Assembly (NCBI GenBank): GCA_030840415.1
Contig: JAVEEO010000223.1
Span: 1-5,782, forward strand
Direction of reading: 5' to 3'
DNA from: Pseudonocardiales bacterium
GTDB lineage: Bacteria; Actinomycetota; Actinomycetes; Mycobacteriales; Jatrophihabitantaceae
DNA: 5,782 nucleotides
The notes below the pieces were generated by a model, which was not told the origin of the DNA, ran no database searches, and worked only from the letters and a program-made list of their open reading frames with translations. Positions 1 through 5,615 of the stretch are shown here, piece by piece. Position numbers and translations under genes: made by a program. Numbering within the stretch: position 1 is the stretch's first letter; each line of letters opens with the position of its first letter.

Positions 1-634
1 CGGAGATGACCTCGACGGTGCCGTCGAGGACCTTGATGGCGGTCTCGTCGTCGATGGCGTACGCCGAAACCCCGACCTCGGCGGCCCATTTCTCGGCACC
101 GGCCATGGTGTTGTCCGGCAGCATCCCCAGGTGCGGGAAGATCGAGAAGTCGACGATCCCCAGGGTGGCGTCACTGCCGCCGGGTGGCGTCCACTCGACG
201 AAGTCCTGCCCGATCCGTGGGGTCATCACCATGCTGCCGGCGCTCAACCCCACCCAGACCGTGTCGGGCAGGGACGGCAGCAGGTCGGCCAGCCCGGATT
301 GCCGCATCCAGTAGCAGAGGTAGGTCGCATCGCCGCCGTCCACCAGCAGCACGTCGGCCTCCCGGACCCAGGGAACCCACCGCTGCTCATCGATGCTGGG
401 CAACGCCGTCAGCTCGAGGATGCCGAGGGACTTCCAGCCCAGGTCGCACATGGGCAGCGCCGACTGGCCGGCGACAAAGCGCCAGGCCGAGGCCGGCCCG
501 CACATCGGGTGGCCGTACTGCGCGGTAGGGATGCAGAGGGCGTTGCAGTCGGCGATCGGTTTACCCAGCAGTTCGAGCAACGCGGCATGGATGCTGGGGT
601 TCTTCACACCCGCGGATGTGAGCAGGAGCTTCAC
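1..634 (-). CDS. Peptidase E (S51)-like / type 1 glutamine amidotransferase-like protein, 3' end cut by window edge
   Basis: 211 residues are visible, starting MKLLLTSAGVKNPS; the stop codon lies beyond the left edge. The fold is that of the S51 serine hydrolases (peptidase E, aspartyl dipeptidase, cyanophycinase relatives). Residues 99-102 (DGGD) form the family glycine turn, usually GGN. Residues 129-133 (GLSAG) form the nucleophile elbow with Ser131. His168 (FPHLG) lies 37 residues later, the same spacing as Ser120 to His157 in Salmonella peptidase E, so the protein is probably catalytically competent. The closest group I recognise is the actinobacterial set often annotated 'type 1 glutamine amidotransferase-like', about 220 residues long, so few residues are missing. 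There is no signal peptide, so it is likely cytoplasmic. The GTG start is chosen because GGAGG lies 4 nt upstream. It follows miaB by 58 bp on the same strand. The substrate is unknown; cleavage of Asp-X dipeptides is only a family-level guess. Confidence 0.85.
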   Translation of the reverse strand, partial: MKLLLTSAGVKNPSIHAALLELLGKPIADCNALCIPTAQYGHPMCGPASAWRFVAGQSALPMCDLGWKSLGILELTALPSIDEQRWVPWVREADVLLVDGGDATYLCYWMRQSGLADLLPSLPDTVWVGLSAGSMVMTPRIGQDFVEWTPPGGSDATLGIVDFSIFPHLGMLPDNTMAGAEKWAAEVGVSAYAIDDETAIKVLDGTVEVIS

Positions 635-637
635 CGA

Positions 638-643
638 ACCTCC
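638..643 (-). promoter_or_regulatory. Ribosome binding site of the S51-like gene
   Basis: A GGAGG core (with its flanking base) ends about 4 nt before the GTG at 634. It is the only strong Shine-Dalgarno match in the 58-bp gap after miaB, and it fixes GTG as the start. The exact edges are uncertain by about one base. Confidence 0.65.
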
Positions 644-668
644 GAAAATCGTGTGCGCTGGGCCGCTG

Positions 669-696
669 AGGCTACCGATCGCTTGTGGCTGGTCAG
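669..696 (-). promoter_or_regulatory. Possible promoter overlapping the miaB stop codon
   Basis: On the minus strand CTGACC (696-691, containing the miaB TGA) is followed after 16 bp by TAGCCT (674-669), resembling -35 and -10 elements of a housekeeping sigma factor. Transcription would begin near 662 and give a leader of roughly 28 nt for the S51-like gene. The -35 is one base from the TTGACC seen upstream of rny. Matches this short occur by chance, so the S51-like gene could equally be read through from miaB. Confidence 0.3.
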
Positions 697-2225
697 GCCG
701 GCCGGCGGCCGATGCTCAGTAGCGGCGCCGCCGGCTTGGTCATGGCCCGCTCGGTCACCGCCGGCTCGGCCGGGCCGCGCCACCGCCGGTGTCGCGAGAC
801 GCCGCCGTCGGCCACCAGGTGGTGCGGTGCGGCGTAGCTGACCCGCGCCGTCACCACGTCGCCGGGCTGGTACCGCACCGGCCCAGGTCCCCCGGTGCTG
901 ACATGGACCAGCCGGCCGTCGCGGGCCCGTCCGGAGATGCGCTGGTTGGCGGCGTCCTTCTTGCCGCCGAAGGCGCTGACCAGCACCTCGGCGTCGGTAC
1001 CGACCAGCCGCAGGTTGTCGTCCCAGCTGATCTGTTCCTGCAACTCGATCAACCGGTCGTAGCGCTGCTGGACCACGGCCTTCGGCACCTGGTCCGGCAT
1101 GGTCGCGGCCGGCGTGCCGGGGCGCGGGGAGTACTGGAAGGTGAAGGCGCTGGCGAACCGGGCCCGCCGGACCGCCTCCAGGGTCTGCTCGAAGTCCTCC
1201 TCGGTCTCGCCGGGAAAGCCGACGATGATGTCGGTGGTGATGGCCGCGTGCGGCATCGCGGCGCGAACCCGGTCGATGATGTCGAGGTAGCGGGCCTGCC
1301 GGTAGGACCGGCGCATCGATCGCAGCACCGCGTCCGAGCCGGACTGCATCGGCATGTGCAGCTGCGGGCAGACGTTGGCGGTCTCGGCCATCGCCGCGAT
1401 CACGTCGTCGGTGAAGTCGCGGGGGTGCGGGCTGGTGAACCGCACCCGGTCCAGGCCCTCGATCCGGCCGCAGGCACGCAGGAGCTTGCCGAAGGCCAGC
1501 GGGTCGCCGAACGAGCGGCCGTAGGAGTTGACGTTCTGGCCGAGCAGGGTGATCTCGGTGACGCCCTCGGCGACCAGCGCCTCGATCTCGGCCAGCACGT
1601 CGCCCGGCCGGCGGTCGGTCTCCTTGCCGCGCAGGCTGGGCACGATGCAGAACGTGCAACTGTTGTCACAGCCCACCGCGATCGAGACCCAGGCCGAGAA
1701 GGCCGAGTCCCGCCGGCTGGGCAGGTCGGACGGGAAGTTGGCGAGCGCGTCCAGGATCTCGACCTGCGCCTGGCCGTTGTGCCTGGCCCGCTCCAGCAGG
1801 ACCGGCAGGCTGGCCAGGTTGTGGGTGCCGAACACCACGTCGACCCAGGGCGCCTTCTGCAGCACGGCGGCCTGGTCCTTCTGCGCCAGGCAGCCGCCGA
1901 CGGCGATCTGCATGCCGGGACGGGCCGACTTCACCGGTGCCAGCTGGCTGAGGTTGCCGTACAGCCGGTTGTCGGCGTTCTCGCGCACGGCGCAGGTGTT
2001 GAACACCACCAGATCGGCCTCCCGGCCGCTCTGGTCGGCGGCGCGCCGGTAGCCGGCCTGTTCCAGCAGCCCGGACAGCCGCTCGGAGTCGTGGACGTTC
2101 ATCTGGCAGCCGTAGGTGCGGATCGCATAGGTGCGGGCGGCGTGGCCAGGACCGCCGGCACTCGGATCGGCGCTGGCCTCGGTGCTGGTCTCGGTGCTGG
2201 TCTCGGTGCTCTGGGCGGCGTTCAT
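693..2225 (-). CDS. miaB: tRNA-2-methylthio-N6-dimethylallyladenosine synthase MiaB (tRNA methylthiotransferase)
   Basis: A radical-SAM enzyme of 510 residues that methylthiolates i6A37 of tRNAs reading UNN codons, giving ms2i6A37. The N-terminal UPF0004 domain (about 32-150) carries the three auxiliary-cluster cysteines Cys40 (TYGCQMN), Cys78 (NTCAVRENA) and Cys112 (GGCLAQK). The radical-SAM barrel follows, with Cys186, Cys190 and Cys193 (GCDNSCTFC) binding the SAM-coordinating 4Fe-4S cluster. [10 protein letters not shown] (227-236) and [13 protein letters not shown] (361-373) are MiaB hallmarks. A TRAM RNA-binding domain spans about 405-470. The length fits actinobacterial MiaB. The ATG at 2225 gives a 30-residue Ser/Thr/Glu-rich leader made partly of a 12-bp DNA repeat. 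No clear Shine-Dalgarno precedes it, so translation may be near-leaderless or start a little downstream, although the domain itself begins near residue 32. It is divergent from the acetyltransferase gene. Confidence 0.97.
   Translation of the reverse strand: MNAAQSTETSTETSTEASADPSAGGPGHAARTYAIRTYGCQMNVHDSERLSGLLEQAGYRRAADQSGREADLVVFNTCAVRENADNRLYGNLSQLAPVKSARPGMQIAVGGCLAQKDQAAVLQKAPWVDVVFGTHNLASLPVLLERARHNGQAQVEILDALANFPSDLPSRRDSAFSAWVSIAVGCDNSCTFCIVPSLRGKETDRRPGDVLAEIEALVAEGVTEITLLGQNVNSYGRSFGDPLAFGKLLRACGRIEGLDRVRFTSPHPRDFTDDVIAAMAETANVCPQLHMPMQSGSDAVLRSMRRSYRQARYLDIIDRVRAAMPHAAITTDIIVGFPGETEEDFEQTLEAVRRARFASAFTFQYSPRPGTPAATMPDQVPKAVVQQRYDRLIELQEQISWDDNLRLVGTDAEVLVSAFGGKKDAANQRISGRARDGRLVHVSTGGPGPVRYQPGDVVTARVSYAAPHHLVADGGVSRHRRWRGPAEPAVTERAMTKPAAPLLSIGRRPA
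2178..2213. repeat. Three tandem 12-bp units inside the miaB 5' end
   Basis: Units at 2178-2189, 2190-2201 and 2202-2213 read CTCGGTGCTGGT, CTCGGTGCTGGT and CTCGGTGCTCTG on the plus strand. In MiaB they encode the repeated Ser-Thr-Glu-Thr of the disordered N-terminus. The unit is a multiple of 3, so changes in copy number would keep the reading frame. Confidence 0.85.
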
Positions 2226-2234
2226 ATCGGCTCA

Positions 2235-2240
2235 AGAGTA
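2235..2240 (-). promoter_or_regulatory. Candidate -10 element for miaB
   Basis: TACTCT on the minus strand fits the TAnnnT -10 pattern. Its last base is 9 nt before the miaB ATG, which would place the transcript start within a few bases of the start codon and explain the missing Shine-Dalgarno. No convincing -35 is visible at the right distance. Confidence 0.3.
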
Positions 2241-2278
2241 CGAGCCCGTGCCAAACCGCTCCGGCCGGCCCGCACGGT

Positions 2279-2284
2279 TAATCT
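2279..2284 (+). promoter_or_regulatory. Candidate -10 element for a leaderless GNAT transcript
   Basis: TAATCT ends 5 bases before the ATG at 2290, so transcription would start at or next to the A of the start codon. Leaderless mRNAs are common in actinobacteria. No Shine-Dalgarno is seen before this ATG, which agrees. No TTGACA-like -35 is found about 17 bp upstream. Confidence 0.4.
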
Positions 2285-2289
2285 TGCTC

Positions 2290-2931
2290 ATGGCCGCCCC
2301 CTCGACGCCGCCGCCCCTGTCAGAGCCGCCCGAGTCGCCCGACGCGCCCGACCCGCCCGACCCGTCTGAGCCGTCTGAGCCGACCGGATCGCCGGGGTCG
2401 TCCCCGCAACTGCGGTTGCGAGCCATGACGGCTGCCGACCTGCCGCTGATGTGCCGCTGGCTCGGCGCGGCCCACGTGCACCGGTGGTGGCACGATTCGG
2501 CGGAGCCGGCCGCCGTTCGCGCCCACTACCTGCCCGCCATCGAGGGGGCCGAGCCGTCGCACCCGCTGATCGCGGAACTGCCGGCCGGACCGATCGGCTT
2601 CGGGCAGTGGTACCGGTGGGCCGACTACTCGGAGTACGGCCGCCAGCTCGATGCCGCTCCGGACGAGGCGGGGCTGGACTACCTGATCGGTGAACGGGAG
2701 TACTGCGGCCGGGGCCTTGGCACCCGGTTGATCGCTGAGCTGATCAGTTACGTCCGGGAACAGGACCCCACCGTCGGCGGGGTCGTGGTCGACCCCGAGG
2801 CAGCCAACACCGCCTCGCGCCGGGTCTTGGAGAAGAACGGCCTGCGGCTGGTGGCGATCAGACAAGTCATCGACCCCGAGGCGCCGCCGACCGGTCCCTC
2901 GGCGATCTACCGGCGCCGGTTTCCCGGCTGA
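2290..2931 (+). CDS. GNAT-family N-acetyltransferase, AAC(6')-like
   Basis: 213 residues. The acetyltransferase domain runs from about residue 41 (LRLRAMTAADLPLMCRWL) to the end. The early pair Trp66-Trp67 in HVHRWW, the segment GLDYLIGE (128-135) with Asp130, the acetyl-CoA loop RGLGT (141-145) and the segment DPEAANTASRRVLEKNGL (168-185) follow the layout of aminoglycoside 6'-N-acetyltransferases and related siderophore acetyltransferases. It transfers an acetyl group from acetyl-CoA to an amine; the substrate cannot be told from sequence, and many such chromosomal proteins do not confer resistance. Residues 1-40 are a Pro/Ser/Glu/Asp-rich tail (PPPLSEPPESPDAPDPPDPS) that is probably disordered. 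The ATG at 2290 is preferred because the frame, although open back to 2131, would overlap miaB by 95 bp, and because TAATCT is placed for a leaderless start. It is the only plus-strand gene here. Confidence 0.88.
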   Translation: MAAPSTPPPLSEPPESPDAPDPPDPSEPSEPTGSPGSSPQLRLRAMTAADLPLMCRWLGAAHVHRWWHDSAEPAAVRAHYLPAIEGAEPSHPLIAELPAGPIGFGQWYRWADYSEYGRQLDAAPDEAGLDYLIGEREYCGRGLGTRLIAELISYVREQDPTVGGVVVDPEAANTASRRVLEKNGLRLVAIRQVIDPEAPPTGPSAIYRRRFPG

Positions 2932-2933
2932 AG

Positions 2934-2959
2934 CTCCGGCTTTGACTCCGGCTCTGGCT
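2934..2959. repeat. Short degenerate CTCCGGCT repeats after the GNAT gene
   Basis: CTCCGGCT occurs at 2934-2941 and 2946-2953, and a variant CTCTGGCT at 2952-2959. They lie just after the acetyltransferase stop and lead into the longer tandem repeat that begins at 2969. No T-tract or strong hairpin is seen, so no intrinsic terminator is called. Confidence 0.5.
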
Positions 2960-2968
2960 CAGCAGGCG

Positions 2969-3047
2969 ACAGTCCGGCTCGGTGGTTCACAGTCCGGCTC
3001 GGTGGTCCACAGTGGGCTCGGTGGTCCACAGTCCCGGCTCAGTGGGC
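2969..3047. repeat. Four tandem copies of a roughly 20-bp near-palindromic unit
   Basis: Units are at 2969-2988 (ACAGTCCGGCTCGGTGGTTC), 2989-3008 (the same with TCC at the end), 3009-3027 (19 bp, ACAGTGGGCTCGGTGGTCC) and 3028-3047 (ACAGTCCCGGCTCAGTGGGC). The first two differ at one base. The unit junction GTGGTCCAC is a palindrome around a single central base, so neighbouring copies can pair. The last unit covers the rny stop codon (3039-3041) and its last two codons. The array fills most of the gap between the convergent acetyltransferase gene and rny, where a bidirectional terminator could be expected, but no U-tract is present. Confidence 0.85.
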
Positions 3048-4748
3048 GACCTCGGTGGCCCGTGACTCGCGGACCACGGTCACCCGGATCTGGCCGGGAT
3101 AGGTCAGCTCGTCCTCGATCTGCTTGGCGACCTCACGCGCGATCACGCCGGCGGCCAGGTCGTCGACCTGCTCGGGCAACACCATGACCCGAACCTCGCG
3201 GCCGGACTGCATCGCGAAGACCCGCTCGACCCCGGGACGCGCCGTGGCAATCTCCTCGATCCGCTCGAGCCGCTTGACGTAGGCCTCCAGCGATTCGCGC
3301 CGGGCGCCGGGACGGGCCGCCGAGCAAGCGTCGGCCGCCTGGGTCAGCACGGCCTCGATGGTGCGGGGCTGCACCTCGTTGTGGTGCGCCTCCACGGCAT
3401 GGGCGACGGCCTCGCTCTCGCCGTACTTGCGCAGCAACTCCGCCCCGATGATGGCGTGGCTGCCCTCGACCTCATGGGTGAGTGCCTTGCCGATGTCGTG
3501 CAGGAACGCCGAGCGCTTGATCAGGCTGGGTTCCAGCCCCAGTTCGCTGGCCATGATGCCGGCGATGTGCGCGGTCTCGGTCAGGTGCCCCAGGACGTTC
3601 TGCCCGTAACTGGTCCGGTACTTCAGCCGTCCCAGGGTGGGGATCAGCCGCTCGTCCAGGTCGGTGATGCCGATCTCGGCAAGCGAGTCCCGGGCTGCCC
3701 GCAGGCACAGCTCGTCCACCTCGACCTTGGCGGTCTCGTAGATCTCCTCGATGCGGTGCGGATGGATCCGGCCGTCCAGCACCAGCTTCTCCAGCGTGAT
3801 CCGGGCGATCTCGCGCCGGACCGGATCGAAGCAGGACAGCAGGACAGCCTCGGGGGTGTCGTCGATGATCACGTTCACCCCGGTCACCGACTCGAAGGCC
3901 CGGATGTTGCGGCCCTCGCGGCCGATGATTCGGCCCTTCATTTCATCGCTGGGCAGGTGCAGGACGCTGACCACGGTCTCGGTGGTCTGCTCGCTGGCGA
4001 CCCGCTGGACCGCGTCCACCACGATGGCCCTGGCCCGATCGGTGGCCTCGGCTCGCGCCTCGGTCTCGATGGTGCGCACCAGCGCCGCCGCGTCCCGCCG
4101 GGTGGCGGCCTCGACGGAGCTGAGCAGCTCCACCTTGGCCTCCTCGGTGGTGAGGCCGGCGACCCGTTCCAGGGCCGCGGTGTGCTCGAGTTCCTGCCGC
4201 ACCGCCGCTGCTGCCAGCTCGGAGCGCAGTTCCTGCAACGCGATGCTCTCGGTGTCGAGCTCGGACCGGCGGGCCTGCAGGTCGCGGACCGCCTCGTCGA
4301 GTTCGGCCTCGCGCTGGTCCAGGGCGGCGCCCCGGGCCGCCAGCTCGTCCTCACGAGCCTGCAGCGTCGTCAACCGGAGCTGGGTTTCGCGCTCGGCGGT
4401 GCGCCGGGCATCGGCGATCAGGTCGGCGGCCGTGGTCTCGGCCCGCGCCCGCGCGGCGTCACCGCTGGCGCGGGTCGCTGCCGCCTCGGTCTCTGCCGCC
4501 CGGCGCAGTGACTCGATCTCGGCATCGGCCGCGCGGCGGGCCGCGGCGGCTTCCTTCAGGGCACGCTGCCGTACTGCGTCAGCCTCGGTCTCGGCTTCGG
4601 CCAGCTGATCCGGGGCCGCGGTACCGCGCTGGTTAGGAGCAAGCCCGGCCGTCGAGCGGCCGGCGTAGAGCGACAGGAATCGAAGGCCGAGGACCAGTAT
4701 CAAGACGAATATGGCGGCGATGGCCAGAAATTCACCCAAGCTATTCAC
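3039..4748 (-). CDS. rny: Ribonuclease Y (membrane-anchored endoribonuclease)
   Basis: RNase Y begins mRNA decay by internal cleavage at the cytoplasmic membrane. The 569-residue protein has the full family layout. Residues 5-28 form one hydrophobic N-terminal anchor. Residues 45-250 are a long Ala/Glu/Arg-rich coiled coil. A KH RNA-binding domain (about 258-320) carries the GRIIGREGRNIRAFE signature. The HD domain (about 380-480) has His388 (NVLGHLTETAH), His417-Asp418 (FLHDIGKALTHE) and Asp473 as metal ligands. A conserved C-terminal domain ends near residue 560. Length is slightly above the Bacillus protein (about 520) because of the coiled coil. The start is GTG, fixed by GGAGG 7 nt upstream. 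The gene follows recX after 271 bp, so it probably has its own promoter. Its stop lies within the tandem repeat shared with the convergent acetyltransferase gap. Whether it coexists with RNase E or RNase J cannot be seen here. Confidence 0.96.
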   Translation of the reverse strand: MNSLGEFLAIAAIFVLILVLGLRFLSLYAGRSTAGLAPNQRGTAAPDQLAEAETEADAVRQRALKEAAAARRAADAEIESLRRAAETEAAATRASGDAARARAETTAADLIADARRTAERETQLRLTTLQAREDELAARGAALDQREAELDEAVRDLQARRSELDTESIALQELRSELAAAAVRQELEHTAALERVAGLTTEEAKVELLSSVEAATRRDAAALVRTIETEARAEATDRARAIVVDAVQRVASEQTTETVVSVLHLPSDEMKGRIIGREGRNIRAFESVTGVNVIIDDTPEAVLLSCFDPVRREIARITLEKLVLDGRIHPHRIEEIYETAKVEVDELCLRAARDSLAEIGITDLDERLIPTLGRLKYRTSYGQNVLGHLTETAHIAGIMASELGLEPSLIKRSAFLHDIGKALTHEVEGSHAIIGAELLRKYGESEAVAHAVEAHHNEVQPRTIEAVLTQAADACSAARPGARRESLEAYVKRLERIEEIATARPGVERVFAMQSGREVRVMVLPEQVDDLAAGVIAREVAKQIEDELTYPGQIRVTVVRESRATEVAH

Positions 4749-4755
4749 TGAACGT

Positions 4756-4771
4756 CCTCCTCTCGCGGAGG
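4756..4771 (-). promoter_or_regulatory. Ribosome binding site of rny inside a short hairpin
   Basis: On the minus strand the Shine-Dalgarno GGAGG (4760-4756) lies 7 nt before the GTG at 4748. Immediately upstream is CCTCC (4771-4767), separated by the 6-nt loop GCGAGA. The two can form five consecutive GC-rich pairs that bury the whole ribosome binding site. A second CCTCC copy lies at 4815-4811 and could compete for pairing. The pairing is plain in the sequence; a regulatory effect is inferred. Confidence 0.5.
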
Positions 4772-4949
4772 CGACGTGTCAGTTCAAGACCCGTCGCGAC
4801 AGCACTGCCAGGAGGCGGAGCCGTGGGACGAACGCCCAAGCGAACGCAGAGTGCACGCGCCTTCCGCATGATCAGCGGCGGCGATAGCCAGCTCCTTCGG
4901 TTCTCAACGTGGCGACGGTCAACGGGCAAACATGACGTGATGTATGTCA

Positions 4950-4973
4950 GTGCGCTGCGCGCGGACGCAGCAC
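4950..4973 (-). other. Stem-loop in the rny leader
   Basis: On the minus strand GTGC-TGCG pairs with CGCA-(GC bulge)-GCAC around a 6-nt loop. This gives eight pairs with a 2-nt bulge, close to the predicted 5' end of the rny transcript. No U-run follows, so it is not an intrinsic terminator. It could stabilise the 5' end or be a protein or RNase contact site. Confidence 0.4.
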
Positions 4974-4994
4974 ATCCAGTCTCCTGATCTTGTG

Positions 4995-5023
4995 AGGCTA
5001 TGAACCTAGGGGCACAGGGTCAA
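4995..5023 (-). promoter_or_regulatory. Putative rny promoter overlapping the recX stop codon
   Basis: On the minus strand TTGACC (5023-5018) is followed by exactly 17 bp and TAGCCT (5000-4995). This is a good match to a housekeeping sigma-70 type promoter: -35 with five of six consensus bases, optimal spacing, and a TAnnnT -10. The TGA of recX is part of the -35 box. Transcription would begin near 4988. The long gap before rny makes a separate promoter plausible. Confidence 0.55.
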
Positions 5024-5610
5024 GCCAGCCATGCCGTCTCCTCATCAACAGCTTGCTCGCTGAAGCCACCGACGGCCTCGCGAACCACCTGAAAGGCCAT
5101 GGACGACGAATAGCCCTTGCGGGCCAGCATTCCTACCAAACGCCGTGTTTTGACCTCCGGTGCCAGGGAGGACATTGATCGCAGCTTGCGCATCACCAAT
5201 TGCCGGGCCGCCTCGGCCTCGGCAGCACTGTCGACCTCGGCCACCGCGGCCGTGATCACGGACTCCTCCACCCCTCGGTCGCGCAGTTGGCGACTGATCT
5301 CTCGCGCCGCCAGCCCGCGGTCACGGTGACGGGACCGGACGTAGCCCTCGGCGAAGGCCTGATCGTCGACCAGGCCGACCCCGGCCAGCCGGTCCAGTAC
5401 CGGGGTGGCCGCCGATTCCGGAACGCCTCGTGCCGCCAGCGCCTCGCTGAGTTCGGCCCGGCTGCGGGCCCGCACCGTCAGCAGCCGCAGGCAGATCGTC
5501 CGGGCGACTTCGGTCGGATCAGCCTCCGGGTCGGCCCGGCGGTCGTCGGCTTCGGAGGGTTCGGTGGGTGATGCGAACCTGCCACCACCCACCGAACGCG
5601 AACGTGCCAC
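5020..5610 (-). CDS. recX: Regulatory protein RecX
   Basis: RecX binds RecA filaments and limits RecA recombinase and coprotease activity. The 196-residue protein has an N-terminal tail of about 33 polar residues, then the three-helix repeats typical of RecX: TICLRLLTVRARSRAELSEA (38-57), DRLAGVGLVDDQAFAEGYV (73-91), the R-rich stretch SRHRDRGLAAREISRQLRDRGV (about 92-113), and RRLVGMLARKGYSSSMAFQVV (about 156-176). The core matches the mycobacterial RecX pattern. The GTG at 5610 is the only start between the upstream in-frame stop and the conserved domain, apart from a GTG at codon 7. It lies 5 bp after the recA stop. There is no good Shine-Dalgarno, so translation is probably coupled to recA termination. 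This arrangement is the standard actinobacterial recA-recX operon. Confidence 0.95.
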   Translation of the reverse strand: MARSRSVGGGRFASPTEPSEADDRRADPEADPTEVARTICLRLLTVRARSRAELSEALAARGVPESAATPVLDRLAGVGLVDDQAFAEGYVRSRHRDRGLAAREISRQLRDRGVEESVITAAVAEVDSAAEAEAARQLVMRKLRSMSSLAPEVKTRRLVGMLARKGYSSSMAFQVVREAVGGFSEQAVDEETAWLA

Positions 5611-5615
5611 TGGTG

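Larger units (their letters stand above)
4749..4988 (-). other. Predicted long 5' leader of rny
   Basis: The gap between recX and rny holds no gene I can support. If the promoter at 5023-4995 is right, about 240 nt are transcribed before the rny start. The leader contains a stem near its 5' end (4973-4950), a direct repeat of CGAACGC at 4829-4835 and 4841-4847, an AAGGAG at 4897-4892 not followed by a start codon, and the hairpin around the rny ribosome binding site. A 62-codon frame (4929-4741, TTG start) ends in TAG within the first codons of rny, but it has no Shine-Dalgarno and no recognisable family. Confidence 0.4.

Noticed and set aside
131..841. 236-codon plus-strand open frame
   Set aside because: It is antisense to the S51-like gene, which has a clear nucleophile motif and ribosome binding site.
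631..1659. 342-codon minus-strand frame overlapping miaB
   Set aside because: It lies in a different frame of the same strand as miaB. MiaB carries all family motifs, whereas this frame is Arg/Pro/Gly-rich without motifs.
2131..2289. Upstream extension of the acetyltransferase frame
   Set aside because: It would overlap the miaB 5' end by 95 bp, and its residues read as the antisense of miaB repeats rather than as part of a GNAT fold.
789..2369. 526-codon plus-strand open frame
   Set aside because: It is antisense to miaB over nearly its whole length, has low-complexity composition (Gly/Val/Ala/Arg/Asp-rich) and matches no family; it is a product of high-GC codon bias.
2320..2865. 181-codon minus-strand frame within the acetyltransferase gene
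   Set aside because: It is antisense to the conserved GNAT domain and has no recognisable motif or ribosome binding site.
2909..2920. ACCGGCGCCGGT palindrome as a terminator
   Set aside because: It lies within the last codons of the acetyltransferase gene with no loop and no T-tract; GC-rich palindromes of this size are common in such genomes.
2969..3047. CRISPR array
   Set aside because: The roughly 20-bp units abut each other with no spacers between them, and no cas genes are nearby.
3381..4511. 376-codon plus-strand open frame
   Set aside because: It is antisense to the KH, HD and coiled-coil coding region of rny, which is a certain gene; its composition is that of a shadow frame.
4829..4847. 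Possible SOS (LexA) box made of GAACG repeats in the rny leader
   Set aside because: The copies are direct repeats 12 bp apart, not the inverted GAAC-N4-GTTC arrangement of actinobacterial SOS boxes.
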